Assembly: GCA_040830705.1 (NCBI GenBank)
Contig: JBFOME010000010.1
Coordinates: 1-64,000, forward strand
DNA from: Ruegeria_C sp040830705
Lineage (GTDB): Bacteria > Pseudomonadota > Alphaproteobacteria > Rhodobacterales > Rhodobacteraceae
DNA: 64,000 bases
Direction: 5' to 3'
Below the pieces are notes generated by a model that had not been told where the DNA came from, ran no database searches, and saw nothing but the letters and a program-made list of their open reading frames with translations. Positions 1 through 8,878 of the stretch are shown in pieces; within the stretch, counting starts at the first letter, position 1, and each line of letters begins with the position of its first letter. Position numbers and translations under genes: made by a program.

Positions 1-288
1 GAAGTCCTCGGCCACCTTGGCTGCTGCCACGGGGTCCTCGGAATAGGTCAGAACGGTCATCCCTGTCAGCAGGTCGGCCATGCTTGCACACGGCTTACCC
101 TCAAGGGCGATTTTGGCGAGCCTGTTCTTGGCAACACGCACAGATCCACCCGCTTCGCGTGCACGCGCGCGCAGATCCTGCATTTCAGCAACTGTCAGAC
201 CGACGTAGTGAGAAACCACCACGACGCCAGAGCTTTCGAAGATTTGGCCGAGTTCCTCGACCACTTTCTCTTTCTGGGCTCTATCCAC
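1..288 (-). CDS. rplJ: 50S ribosomal protein L10 (3'-truncated by window edge)
   Basis: The first 96 codons of L10, which anchors the L7/L12 stalk on the large subunit, run off the left edge. The N-terminus reads VDRAQKEKVVEELGQ, followed by VVVVSHYVGLTVAEMQDLR and RVAKNRLAKIAL, typical of the L10 family. I chose the GTG start at 288 because GGAGAG lies six bases upstream and the protein aligns from this point. It is missing from simple ATG-based calls. In most bacteria rplJ follows rplA directly; here about 5.4 kb of unrelated genes separate them. rplL and rpoBC presumably continue to the left. Confidence 0.93.
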   Translation of the reverse strand, partial: MDRAQKEKVVEELGQIFESSGVVVVSHYVGLTVAEMQDLRARAREAGGSVRVAKNRLAKIALEGKPCASMADLLTGMTVLTYSEDPVAAAKVAEDF

Positions 289-295
289 AGTTCTC

Positions 296-475
296 TCCAA
301 GTTAGGGATGTCAGACATCCCGGCTCATATTTGCCGCGGCCAAAGCCCCGGCGTTCAGGTCCGTTATTACGGGGTTGAGCCAAAATTCGCCCGAAGGTCT
401 AGCCCTCGATCTCATTGGTCTTTACCCGTCTCAGGCAGGAAATTAAGACCCTTGCGGGGCCACCCACCGTCTTGG
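296..475 (-). promoter_or_regulatory. candidate ribosomal protein L10 leader and rplJ promoter region
   Basis: About 180 non-coding bases precede rplJ on the minus strand, starting after a terminator-like hairpin. L10 leaders that bind the L10-L12 complex and autoregulate rplJL are known from many bacteria. This stretch has the right place and length, with several short GC-rich helices. I could not fold it or match it to a covariance model, so the call rests mainly on position. Confidence 0.4.
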
Positions 476-516
476 ACGAAACAAAATAAAGCGCACGACG
501 AATCGCACGCTTTATT
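476..516 (-). terminator. Rho-independent terminator upstream of rplJ
   Basis: On the minus strand AATAAAGCG (516-508) pairs with CGCTTTATT (493-485): a 9-bp stem with a 14-base loop, followed by TTGTTT. The U-rich tail exists only on the minus strand. It probably ends transcription from the Hint-domain gene before the rplJ leader. The rest of the 289-644 gap holds no gene I can support. Confidence 0.55.
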
Positions 517-644
517 CCGCAGCTCTACTTAGGCCAGAGCGGCGGGGTTTCCAAGGGGTAAAGTGACCGCTCGACGAAGTTTCAACCAGCGGCTCGAGGC
601 GCCTCGGACAGGTTCGCCCGAGACCGTCCCGTAGCGCCAAAACA

Positions 645-1667
645 CTAGAGATAATTGCGCAGAACTGCCGCTTCACGCGCACCAATCGTCATTACAGCTG
701 TTGCACCAAAACCGTCGCTGGCGCGGCCCAGCTCGGGAAACAAAGACAATATTTCGGTGCGTTGCGGCGCGGACAGGGCATCGACCGCGTTACGCTCCAG
801 AAAGAAGCTTTCGGTCAGCGCGCCATTGGAACGGATCACATGATGGCGGTCGAACATCAGATGGAAATACCGCACGGTCTCTCTCTCGCGGACGGAGATT
901 CCCGGAATGCCACAAAGATGCTTTGCCGCAACGAACACCTCATCTTGCCCGAACAGCATCTCGGCGCGCGGTGATGTCACCAGAACCCTGTGTTGCTGGG
1001 ACAGGACAAGTTCATTGGTATTGCCGATTACCCCCTGCTCGATGACCACCGGCGCAAGCGCCCCTCGGCCTTCAACCAGCTTGTTTCCGACCCACCGTAC
1101 AGGTTGAAAACCCTTACCCCTGGTCCAGACCTTCTGGCCGGGGGCGAGCGTTTGAACCATCCGGTCCCCATCTGAGGTTTCAATATGCGTCCCTTCGCCA
1201 AAACATGCGACGAAGCTAGAATATGCGGATGACCCGAAATTCGATCCGCTCACCTTCACATAAGATGTGCCATCCTGCAGCGGCTCATTGGTCGCATAGC
1301 CCCACACATCGGAAAACAGCCCACCTTGCGAGAACACATACACCGTGATTTGGGGACCAGTCGGATTCCCATCATCATCAAGGGCGCGCATATTGATCCG
1401 CGACTCGGCTTCAACCTGAACACCATCCGCAACGATCCCGCCGCCATCGGTGATGACGTGATTGGAGGGGTTGTCGTCGCCGAAAACATCGGCGTCGACG
1501 GTGTCATCCAATGTAACGGTGGTGCCAGTACCCGAGGAGTATTGAAATACAGTGCCATCCGGGAGGCTTGAATTGTTGACGATCGGATTGCCTACAATCG
1601 ATCCGTCGGAGCTCGATGTAACGATCAGGCTCGTACTATCCTGAGCAAAAAAACTGCGCAAAACCAT
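645..1667 (-). CDS. Hint (Hedgehog/intein)-domain protein
   Basis: A 340-residue protein. Residues 1-150 are rich in D, G, S, T and V and look like a beta-rich secreted segment. From about 153 a Hint_2-type domain begins, VACFGEGTHIETSDG, with Cys155 at the position of the autocatalytic cysteine. It continues through RWVG, LSQQHRVLV and RYFHLMFDRHHVI, ending in a short tail. Rhodobacteraceae carry many such proteins, often type I secretion substrates, but the function of most is unknown. No intein C-terminal HN-Cys splice junction is evident, so cleavage or ligation rather than protein splicing would be expected if active. The gene stands alone between the acyl-CoA ligase and rplJ. No strong ribosome site marks the start. 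Confidence 0.8.
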   Translation of the reverse strand: MVLRSFFAQDSTSLIVTSSSDGSIVGNPIVNNSSLPDGTVFQYSSGTGTTVTLDDTVDADVFGDDNPSNHVITDGGGIVADGVQVEAESRINMRALDDDGNPTGPQITVYVFSQGGLFSDVWGYATNEPLQDGTSYVKVSGSNFGSSAYSSFVACFGEGTHIETSDGDRMVQTLAPGQKVWTRGKGFQPVRWVGNKLVEGRGALAPVVIEQGVIGNTNELVLSQQHRVLVTSPRAEMLFGQDEVFVAAKHLCGIPGISVRERETVRYFHLMFDRHHVIRSNGALTESFFLERNAVDALSAPQRTEILSLFPELGRASDGFGATAVMTIGAREAAVLRNYL

Positions 1668-1785
1668 CTTACCGCCGTCAACCCCTTACCATTCGACACA
1701 AAACACCACCCCGAGATTCGGGGCCAAGCAGTTACTATGCCGATTATTTCGGCAATTTTTGGGCAGCATACAATCGCAAAGCGGA

Positions 1786-3483
1786 TCACTTCAGGTAATC
1801 TTCTCGTAACTTTCGACGAAGCACCTTGCCGGACAGTGTCACCGGCACGTCGTCAACGAATTGCACTTGTTTCGGTATTTTGTAATTGGTCAGTTGCTCG
1901 TGACAGGCCGCAAGTACCGCATCCTCGGATAGAGTGTCATCGGCACGGACCACAAAAGCGGCAGGAACTTCGGCGGATTTCTCATCTGGTATGCCGATCA
2001 CGCCAACCTGAACCACACCCGGCACAGACGAGATCACATCCTCGATCTCGTTGGGCGAAACGTTGAAGCCAGAAACGAGGATCATGTCCTTCTTTCGGTC
2101 TACGATTTCAAGGAACCCGTCCTCATCCATGACGCCGATATCACCCGAATAGAGCCAACCGTCGCGAATGGCCTCTTCCGTGGCATCGGGGCGGTTCAGA
2201 TAACCCGCCATCAGTGTCGGGGTCCGCGAAACAACCTCGCCCCGTTCGCCCAGTGGTACATCGTTGCCGTCATCGTCCACAATCCTAACGTCGGCCCCCG
2301 GCGCAGGGATGCCGACCTTGCCAAAACGGTTGTCGCCGACAGGGTTGAGGGTGAGAACCCCCGCAACCTCGGTCATCCCGTAACCCTGATGGATGCTGAT
2401 CCCGGTCATGTCCCGCCATTTGGCAGCGACCCCAACCTGCTGCGCAGCGCCACCCGACCCGCAGAAACGCGTGTCTTCAAACAGTTTACCGTCAAACCAA
2501 GGCTCGGCCATGGCGGCGGCGTATAACGTGTTGATCCCGATGAACCAGGTGAACTTGTACTTCTCAAGCGCCGTTTTCAGGTTAGAGACCGGGCGCGGGC
2601 TGGGCACCAGAACGCCGTGACCACCGGTTCTCAACCCGGCGATGAAAAGCAACACATAGGCGGTGATGTGATAAAGCGGCAGCGCGACAAGGGCCGTTTC
2701 TCCCCCCTCCCCCATCTCGCTTTCGGTCATCAGAAATGCCTGATGAGCATTTAGTACTACGGCCTCGTGCGACAACTCGGCTCCCTTGCTGCGCCCGGTC
2801 GTCCCGCTGGTATATTGCAGCAAGGCAATATCACTCGGCTTCACCTGTTCAGAATAGACCCCAACATCCTTACCCTGAATCGACACCCGCCCCCTCGCCA
2901 GTGCCTGAGACATCGTGACATGTGGGGTCGAGATCACCGGAACCACCTTGCGTACCCGTTTGAGTACGAACCCGAGCAATGCCTTCTTCAGCGTTGGAAA
3001 GAAGTCGACCAGCGACAAGGTGATAACATGTTTGACACCGGTCTGGCCGATCACCTGATCGACCTTGTCGCCAAACAGATCGATAATTGCGAGCGCTTTG
3101 GCATTGCTATCGGATAGCTGATGCTCAAGCTCCTGCGATGTATAGAGCGGATTTACATGGGTCGCGATGCAACCGGCTTTCGCAATGCCCAGCGAGGCCA
3201 CACAGAACCCGATGCAATTGGGGGACATAAGGGCGACCGTTTCACCAGCCCCAAGACCGAGATCCTCGCGCAGATACCCCGCGAACTGATCCGACAGTGT
3301 GTCCAGTTCAGCAAAGGTGATCGTGGTATCGGCACCTGTTGGCAGGATTGTGGTGAGAGCCGGTCGGGCGCCATATGCTTGCGCGGCTGACCTGATCGTT
3401 TGCGCCAGCGTCCGGCTCTCTACGCTGGCTGGGTCGAATGCCAGAGCGGCAGGTGAATAGTACTTTTCCCACGGTCTCTGCAT
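1786..3483 (-). CDS. AMP-dependent long-chain fatty acid-CoA ligase
   Basis: A 565-residue ANL-superfamily enzyme that adenylates a carboxylic acid and transfers it to CoA. Motifs in order: phosphate loop YTSGTTGRSKG (224-234), GYGMTE (367-372), YSGD (446-449), hinge DRKKDMI (463-469) and catalytic lysine K553 in SGKVLRRKLR. Length matches FadD-type ligases. GGGGGG five bases before the ATG supports the start. It is transcribed toward rplJ, with the Hint gene downstream and a methyltransferase upstream. The acyl substrate cannot be read from the sequence; fadD is a reasonable but unproven name. Confidence 0.88.
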   Translation of the reverse strand: MQRPWEKYYSPAALAFDPASVESRTLAQTIRSAAQAYGARPALTTILPTGADTTITFAELDTLSDQFAGYLREDLGLGAGETVALMSPNCIGFCVASLGIAKAGCIATHVNPLYTSQELEHQLSDSNAKALAIIDLFGDKVDQVIGQTGVKHVITLSLVDFFPTLKKALLGFVLKRVRKVVPVISTPHVTMSQALARGRVSIQGKDVGVYSEQVKPSDIALLQYTSGTTGRSKGAELSHEAVVLNAHQAFLMTESEMGEGGETALVALPLYHITAYVLLFIAGLRTGGHGVLVPSPRPVSNLKTALEKYKFTWFIGINTLYAAAMAEPWFDGKLFEDTRFCGSGGAAQQVGVAAKWRDMTGISIHQGYGMTEVAGVLTLNPVGDNRFGKVGIPAPGADVRIVDDDGNDVPLGERGEVVSRTPTLMAGYLNRPDATEEAIRDGWLYSGDIGVMDEDGFLEIVDRKKDMILVSGFNVSPNEIEDVISSVPGVVQVGVIGIPDEKSAEVPAAFVVRADDTLSEDAVLAACHEQLTNYKIPKQVQFVDDVPVTLSGKVLRRKLREDYLK

Positions 3484-3628
3484 ATTATCCCCCCGTTAAA
3501 TCTCTATCGCGCAAGAACTCCCCTGAGGATCACTCTACCAAAATCTCGACAACCAACAAATTCTGCAGCGTTGGTCCGCTCCCGTGCCGCCGGACGGCAA
3601 AACGCAGCCGGTTGGTGCATCGACCGGT

Positions 3629-4471
3629 TTAGGAGCGGATCGCCAGCACCCGCGCGCCGCTCAACTCGCCGGTTTTATACTGATCGACGAAGAAGGCATA
3701 AGCGCTGTCCCATCTGTCAAAATGTGCCTGCCCGAACCGCTCGATCGTCTGATCCTTGAGGTCACGATACATCGCGAGGCGATCGACCAGTATGTCGCGC
3801 CAGACCTCGCACAGATCCTCCACCCGCTTCACCGTGAAGCCCGCCTCGGCGAGATGCTTGGAGTAATCGGAAATCGCGCAGAGCTGTGAAAACGCCATTT
3901 CGCGCTCCAACCTTTCGCGTGTGGCTGGCGCGGTACGCTCGGTCGCGACGATATCCGTGAAAACCAACCTGCCACCGGGTTTCAGAACGCGAGCGGCCTC
4001 GTTTAACAGCTTGCCCTTGGCGGGGATATGGCAGAACGCCTCTTGGCTGACGGCAGCATCGAACTCGGCATCGGCAAAAGGCATATTCATCGCGTCGGCG
4101 CAGCAATAACGTACGTGATCGGCCTGCCCAGTCATCTCGGTCAGCCTCTCTGCGCCCTCGATCCGGCTGGCGGTCAAATCGATCCCAGTCACCCGGCACC
4201 CGTAGTTTTGGGCAAGATACCGCGCTGGCCCTCCCAGCCCGCAACAGATGTCCAGCACATGATCGCTTTCGGCGATATCTGCCAGTTTCGCCAAGGCGTC
4301 ATTTGCCGCCACACCCGAATAGTGGTCCTGGTCATAGGCCTGGAGCGTGTCTTCGGTAAGCGCGGCAACATCCACGCCGTCACGATCCAGCTTCTCCAGA
4401 ATTTGCGGCAGGCTGATCGGATGGCTGTCGTAAAAGGATCGCACCTCTGCCAGATGAGTAGTCCTGCTCAT
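3629..4471 (-). CDS. class I SAM-dependent methyltransferase
   Basis: A 280-residue methyltransferase. Motif I is VLDICCGLGGPARYLA, followed by GIDLTASRIEGA (motif II) and ARVLKPGGRLVFTDI. The long N-terminal helical part and motif I resemble sarcosine/dimethylglycine methyltransferases and other small-molecule N- or C-methyltransferases, but the substrate is not determinable. The reading frame is open 15 codons further upstream. I prefer the ATG at 4471 because GGAGG sits five bases before it. It is divergent from the phosphotransferase at 4689. Confidence 0.82.
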   Translation of the reverse strand: MSRTTHLAEVRSFYDSHPISLPQILEKLDRDGVDVAALTEDTLQAYDQDHYSGVAANDALAKLADIAESDHVLDICCGLGGPARYLAQNYGCRVTGIDLTASRIEGAERLTEMTGQADHVRYCCADAMNMPFADAEFDAAVSQEAFCHIPAKGKLLNEAARVLKPGGRLVFTDIVATERTAPATRERLEREMAFSQLCAISDYSKHLAEAGFTVKRVEDLCEVWRDILVDRLAMYRDLKDQTIERFGQAHFDRWDSAYAFFVDQYKTGELSGARVLAIRS

Positions 4472-4688
4472 GTGATCCTCCGATGTGCCAATTGCGACGT
4501 GCATGTCCGAGCCCATCCTGCACCGCCTCGGGCGTACCCGAAAGCCTCAAGACAGTTATGGCGCGTCATTGCGGATTGAACCACCGTTGACATCCCGGCG
4601 GACGTTCAGTCCATTTGCCTGAGCGGTCTCGACACGGTCGGCGGCCCAAACGACGCCCCCTGACCCGCAGCGGCACTACGGATCACAT

Positions 4689-5666
4689 ATGCTGACCCTG
4701 TCTCCAAACGAAACGCAGCTTGCATCGAACTATGTGGCCGAATTTGCGGCGCAATGCCTCGGCGGAGTTAGGCCGACATATGACTGCATTTATCGGTCGA
4801 GCAATTTTCCCCAAACCCGCCTGGTCCTGCGGGTTAAGGCCCCCGACTGCACCTATGCGTTGAAGATCGACACCGAATCTCCACTTACCGCGCGCCTCAA
4901 AGCCGAGTTTGGCGTTTTGCAGGACCTTTGGGCGTATTTTAAATGTAGCGAAACCTCACAGGTCGTGCGCCCGGTCTATTACTCTCCGGGCAATGCCTTT
5001 TTCGTCACTGCCTTCATCGACCGGCCCACTGCGGTTGATCTGATCTACAATTCCCCCGATGACGGCAAGGTCGCGCAAGTCTATCGCCGGGCCGGATCCT
5101 GGCTGCATGACCTGCACGGATTTCGAACCGCCACGCAGATGCCGTTCTGGCCGCAATGGATGATGGAAACGATCCGGGAACTGGCCAAAGCCGCCCGGCC
5201 CGATACCTCGGATGACTTTCAAACGATGATGAACATCATGCGAGCCGATGCTGGGCGGCTGCGCGGAAAATCTGTTCTGCGTGTCTTTTCGCATGGCGAT
5301 TTTCACGGATTGAACCTGATCCTCGAGCAAGGCGCTGCGGTCGGACTGGACTTTACCGAGGTGATCGAGAAACCGGCGATCTACGACATCGTCGACTTCC
5401 TGAAAGCAGATGTGTTCCGCGACGAACACGGCAAGGAAGTTGATCGCAGCGGTATCCTCAAAACCAACAAAGAGATGTTTTTTCGCCGTTATCGCCACCC
5501 GATCGACATGGAGATGCTGGATTTCTGCATAAGAGGGCGGCTGCTGCAGGATTGGCTGGAGACGTCAGGACAAGGCTACGAGCCGACAGAGTTCGAGGCC
5601 CAAAGATCGCAGCGCATTTTGCACCGGTTGCGGCTAGCGCTGACCGCCCCTGTTACGACGGGCTGA
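4689..5666 (+). CDS. APH-fold phosphotransferase (choline/aminoglycoside kinase-like)
   Basis: A 325-residue protein kinase-like-fold phosphotransferase. The catalytic loop is FSHGDFHGLNLIL (HGDxHxxN) with the metal-binding aspartate in VGLDFTE. The N-lobe has RLVLRVKAPD and YALKID, the latter likely holding the ATP-binding lysine. Such kinases phosphorylate small hydroxylated molecules; nothing here indicates an antibiotic substrate. It is the only plus-strand gene between rplA and rplJ, and its stop lies 20 bases from the rplA terminator. A lipopolysaccharide or choline kinase role would be a guess. Confidence 0.7.
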   Translation: MLTLSPNETQLASNYVAEFAAQCLGGVRPTYDCIYRSSNFPQTRLVLRVKAPDCTYALKIDTESPLTARLKAEFGVLQDLWAYFKCSETSQVVRPVYYSPGNAFFVTAFIDRPTAVDLIYNSPDDGKVAQVYRRAGSWLHDLHGFRTATQMPFWPQWMMETIRELAKAARPDTSDDFQTMMNIMRADAGRLRGKSVLRVFSHGDFHGLNLILEQGAAVGLDFTEVIEKPAIYDIVDFLKADVFRDEHGKEVDRSGILKTNKEMFFRRYRHPIDMEMLDFCIRGRLLQDWLETSGQGYEPTEFEAQRSQRILHRLRLALTAPVTTG

Positions 5667-5687
5667 TCTACCACCGCCCATGCGCAC

Positions 5688-5721
5688 AAAAAAACCCCGA
5701 AGCGCTTCTGGCGCTCCGGGG
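5688..5721 (-). terminator. Rho-independent terminator of rplK-rplA
   Basis: CCCCGGAGCGC (5721-5711 on the minus strand) pairs with GCGCTTCGGGG (5705-5695), with one G-U pair, and is followed by seven T. It lies 27 bases after the rplA stop. This shows the rplKA unit ends here and does not read through into rplJ. Confidence 0.9.
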
Positions 5722-5747
5722 AATGTATTTGACGTAACTGCCTCGGC

Positions 5748-6446
5748 TTACTCGCCAGAGGCGCTCGCCACATCGAGGGTCACACCGGGGCCCATGGTCG
5801 AGCTCAGCGCGATTTTCTTCATGTAGGTGCCTTTGGCGCCTGTCGGCTTGGCTTTGGCCACGGCCGAGACAAAGGCACGAACGTTTTCCACCAGCTTGGC
5901 TTCGTCGAAGGACGCTTTGCCAACGCCAGCGTGCACAACGCCACCCTTTTCCGCCTTGAACTGAACTTCACCACCCTTGGCTGCTTCCACGGCCGCTTTC
6001 ACGTCCATGGTCACGGTGCCGACCTTGGGGTTGGGCATCAGGTTACGGGGACCCAGCACCTTACCCAGACGGCCAACGATGGGCATCATGTCCGGGGTTG
6101 CGATGCAGCGATCAAACTCGATGGTACCGCCCTGGATGGTTTCCATCAGGTCTTCTGCACCAACGATATCCGCGCCTGCGGCCTGCGCCTCTTCGGCTTT
6201 CGGGCCGCGAGCAAAGACAGCAACGCGCATCGCCTTGCCGGTGCCGTTGGGCAGGCCGACAACACCGCGCACCATCTGGTCCGCGTGGCGGGTATCAACG
6301 CCCAGGTTCAGAGCGATCTCGACGGTTTCGTCGAATTTCGAGGTTGCGTTGGCCTTGACCAGTGCAACGGCTTCTTCGACCGACAGGTTGTCCTTGCCAG
6401 CCACAGCTTCGCGCGCGGCGCGGGTGCGTTTTCCGAGCTTTGCCAT
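5748..6446 (-). CDS. rplA: 50S ribosomal protein L1
   Basis: A 232-residue L1, full family length, beginning MAKLGKRTRAAREAV. Signatures include GLPNGTGKAMRVAVFARG, FDRCIATPDMMPIVGRLGKVLGPRNLMPNPKVGTVT and FKAEKGGVVHAGVGKASF in order. It builds the E-site stalk and is a translational repressor of its own operon in other bacteria. It starts one base after the rplK stop, with GAGGTG as ribosome site, so the two genes are co-translated. Unusually, rplJ does not follow. Confidence 0.97.
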   Translation of the reverse strand: MAKLGKRTRAAREAVAGKDNLSVEEAVALVKANATSKFDETVEIALNLGVDTRHADQMVRGVVGLPNGTGKAMRVAVFARGPKAEEAQAAGADIVGAEDLMETIQGGTIEFDRCIATPDMMPIVGRLGKVLGPRNLMPNPKVGTVTMDVKAAVEAAKGGEVQFKAEKGGVVHAGVGKASFDEAKLVENVRAFVSAVAKAKPTGAKGTYMKKIALSSTMGPGVTLDVASASGE

Positions 6447-6447
6447 C

Positions 6448-6873
6448 TTACTTCACCTCGATGCCCATGGAGCGGGCGGAGCCCAGGATGATCTGCATTG
6501 CACCTTCGATATCGTTGGCATTCAGATCTTTCATCTTCGCTTCGGCGATCTCGCGCACCTGCTTGGTGCTGACGGTGCCGACGATTTCGCGGCTTGGATT
6601 GTTGGCACCCGATTTCAGCTTGGCGGCCTTCTTCAGGTAGTAAGACGCGGGCGGCGTCTTGATGTCCATGGTGAAGGACTTGTCCTGATAATAGGTGATC
6701 ACGGTCGGGCACGGCGCACCGGGCTCCAGATCTGCGGTCTTGGCGTTGAATGCCTTGCAGAATTCCATGATGTTGATGCCGCGCTGACCCAGTGCCGGAC
6801 CAACCGGCGGAGAGGGGTTCGCTTGACCTGCAGGAACCTGCAGCTTCATTGTACCAGCAAGCTTCTTGGCCAT
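6448..6873 (-). CDS. rplK: 50S ribosomal protein L11
   Basis: A 141-residue L11 beginning MAKKLAGTMKLQVPAGQANPSPPVGPALGQRG, the conserved N-terminal domain with the thiostrepton-region prolines. The C-terminal RNA-binding domain contains REIAEAKMKDLNA and GSARSMGIEV. AAAGGAAAA lies just before the ATG. It is first in the rplK-rplA unit, with a predicted promoter about 120 bases upstream. Normally it directly follows nusG; here a transporter and a bactofilin gene intervene. Confidence 0.97.
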   Translation of the reverse strand: MAKKLAGTMKLQVPAGQANPSPPVGPALGQRGINIMEFCKAFNAKTADLEPGAPCPTVITYYQDKSFTMDIKTPPASYYLKKAAKLKSGANNPSREIVGTVSTKQVREIAEAKMKDLNANDIEGAMQIILGSARSMGIEVK

Positions 6874-6995
6874 TTGGTTTTCCTTTCAACGTAAGTGAGA
6901 CGCGTCCCACCCGGTTTATGTTGCGTGGTCCGACCCGGGATCGCGATCCCTGCAATCTCCCACGAGAGAATCTCGCCCGAAGACGATAGAGGCGG

Positions 6996-7024
6996 CATTT
7001 ACATCGGAGCGGAGGGGTTGGCAA
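6996..7024 (-). promoter_or_regulatory. predicted housekeeping promoter of rplKA
   Basis: On the minus strand TTGCCA (7024-7019), a 17-base spacer and TAAATG (7001-6996) match a sigma-70-type promoter. The same -35 hexamer and spacer precede the SRP RNA in this window. Between it and rplK is a leader of about 115 bases containing GGGATCGCGATCCC. Confidence 0.5.
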
Positions 7025-7150
7025 GTGGCTGGCACTACAACGCGATCTAACGGCTATCGCCGGTCACCCAATGTTCCTGTTTCAGCACATGAGATGTGAC
7101 TGGCCCGCTCTCCGAAATGTCCCGATCCCGGGTCCGCAAGTGTCGAGCAG

Positions 7151-8104
7151 CTATGACAAACCCCGCTTTGTGTCCCGCCATGCCCAAAGTGAAGCCAGCG
7201 CCGGACCGGAAATATTGTGCCAAACCCCGAAAATGGCCGCTGCTACAGCTGCGGCCGGTGCAAAATGCAACGTTGCCAGAGCGACAGCAAGCGACGAGTT
7301 TTGCATGCCGATCTCAAAACAATAGGACTTTCGTTGCCGCGAAGGCAGCCCTACCAGCCGTGCGACCCCATAGCCCCCGAGATATCCAAGGACGTTGTGC
7401 GCCATCACCACAAACAGGATGGTGATGCTCACCGACGCAATAACCTCCTTGTTGGCGCCCACGGTTGCACCTGTCAGGCTCATGATCGAAAAAGTGGTCA
7501 TGAGCGGCAGCAGGACCTTCATAAGGTCAGCTAGATTTGGGCCGAAGATCATCCGCGCAATCAGACCTAAACTGATTGGAATGATTATAATCATCACAAT
7601 CGAAGAAAAAAGCGATACGGGCTGCACATCGATGTCCGAGCCGGTGAGCAATATGACAAGCAGTGGCGTCATGATCGGCGAGAGCAATGTCGAGACCGAT
7701 GTGATGGAAATAGACAGGGCCACATCGCCCCGAGCCATCAGCGTGATGACGTTCGAAGCAATGCCCCCCGGACAGGCGCCAACCAAGATCACGCCAAAAG
7801 CCACCGTGTCCGGCAGATCGACCAATTCGACCAGCAGAAAGGCCAGTAACGGCATCATGATGTATTGCGCCCCAACCGCGGCAGCAACGTGAAGCGGGTG
7901 TTTGGCAACGTCTTTGAATTCTTGGATGGTAAGCGTCGATCCAGCACCGAACATCAAAATACCAAGCAAAAACGGTATTTTGTTGCCCGCCCATGCGAAG
8001 GCGGCTGGGTGGTACCAGCTCCAAAGCGCAGATATGATTACAAAGACAACAAAGAACTGACTGATGAAGAAACTGACACGTTGGATCGGCGCTGGTATCT
8101 TCAC
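7151..8104 (-). CDS. bile acid:sodium symporter (BASS) family transporter
   Basis: A 317-residue inner-membrane protein with about ten hydrophobic segments. Family motifs are GACPGGIASNVITLMARGD and EIGMQNSSLAVALA, the crossed-helix sodium-binding region. PanS/YocS-type members carry ketopantoate or other organic acids rather than bile acids. The frame is open upstream, but GTG at 8104 with GGAGG seven bases before it is the best start. It is a guest between nusG and rplK, divergent from the bactofilin gene. Its substrate is unknown. Confidence 0.85.
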   Translation of the reverse strand: MKIPAPIQRVSFFISQFFVVFVIISALWSWYHPAAFAWAGNKIPFLLGILMFGAGSTLTIQEFKDVAKHPLHVAAAVGAQYIMMPLLAFLLVELVDLPDTVAFGVILVGACPGGIASNVITLMARGDVALSISITSVSTLLSPIMTPLLVILLTGSDIDVQPVSLFSSIVMIIIIPISLGLIARMIFGPNLADLMKVLLPLMTTFSIMSLTGATVGANKEVIASVSITILFVVMAHNVLGYLGGYGVARLVGLPSRQRKSYCFEIGMQNSSLAVALATLHFAPAAAVAAAIFGVWHNISGPALASLWAWRDTKRGLS

Positions 8105-8379
8105 GGATCGGCCTCCATCCTGCTTGCCTGCAACGACACCAAGTCTGAGCGGCACGATCTGTTCTTTGTCTCGGGCTCAGATTGCCCAACGCATGCCGAC
8201 AAGGCAATGGAGTATTGGCTAAGACGCCCGCCTGTCGGCGACAACGCAACATTGGTCTTGCGCCCGACCGCTTGCAGTCGCTCTGCGGCGCAAGCAGATG
8301 CGGCACATTGTTGCTCTAAGAACGACTCACTCTGCGACGGCGGTGTTCAAAACCCAATATCCATTCTAGGGTTCTCCCT

Positions 8380-8718
8380 GTGACTCACTCAGAGGATTTC
8401 AGTTTGGCTAGCTCAATAATCGAAGAAAATCTGACTGTTGAAGGCAATATCAGCTCAGATGGGGGAAGCGTAGAGGTCAAAGGCCGCGTGGTCGGGGATG
8501 TCGACGCCCAGGCAATCACGGTCCAATTGAAAGGATCAGTCGACGGGGCATTGTCGGCAAAGATGATCACCGTCGAAGGCAAACACAGCGGCAGCCTGAA
8601 ATGCGAGGATCTCAAGATTGCCTCAAGCTCGCAGGTGCAGGCTGATATCGTTGCCGAGTCGATGGCCACGGAAAGCGGCGCGAAGGTCGTGGGCAATATC
8701 AACATCACTGGCAAGTAG
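8380..8718 (+). CDS. bactofilin family cytoskeletal protein
   Basis: A 112-residue protein almost entirely made of the bactofilin beta-helix repeat: ENLTVEGNISSDGGSVEVKG, GDVDAQAITVQLKG and SGSLKCEDLKIASS. Bactofilins polymerise without nucleotides and locate cell-wall or stalk enzymes. The GTG start has only a weak AGGG eight bases upstream. It lies alone on the plus strand, converging on nusG. No partner peptidase (such as LmdC) is adjacent, so its cellular role is open. Confidence 0.85.
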   Translation: MTHSEDFSLASSIIEENLTVEGNISSDGGSVEVKGRVVGDVDAQAITVQLKGSVDGALSAKMITVEGKHSGSLKCEDLKIASSSQVQADIVAESMATESGAKVVGNINITGK

Positions 8719-8822
8719 GTGTTGAGGCCGCATTCTGGTTAGCTCTGACAGCACATGCCACTAGAACGCTGTCGCTCCCGCGATGGCGAATAGCTTTAGC
8801 GCGTGTCACAGAGCTTCCAAAG

Positions 8823-8854
8823 AAAAACGCCGCGTTGCCATAGGCATCGCGGCG
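8823..8854 (-). terminator. Rho-independent terminator of secE-nusG
   Basis: Minus-strand CGCCGCG (8854-8848) pairs with CGCGGCG (8834-8828), with an inner TGCC/GGCA extension, followed by TTTTTC. It lies 25 bases after the nusG stop. It confirms that secE-nusG is a separate transcription unit from rplKA here. Confidence 0.9.
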
Positions 8855-8878
8855 CTTCAAATCTGATTGAAACCGTCT

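Noticed and set aside
4689..5666. aminoglycoside resistance gene
   Set aside because: The APH catalytic loop is shared by many metabolic kinases; context and sequence give no support for antibiotic modification.
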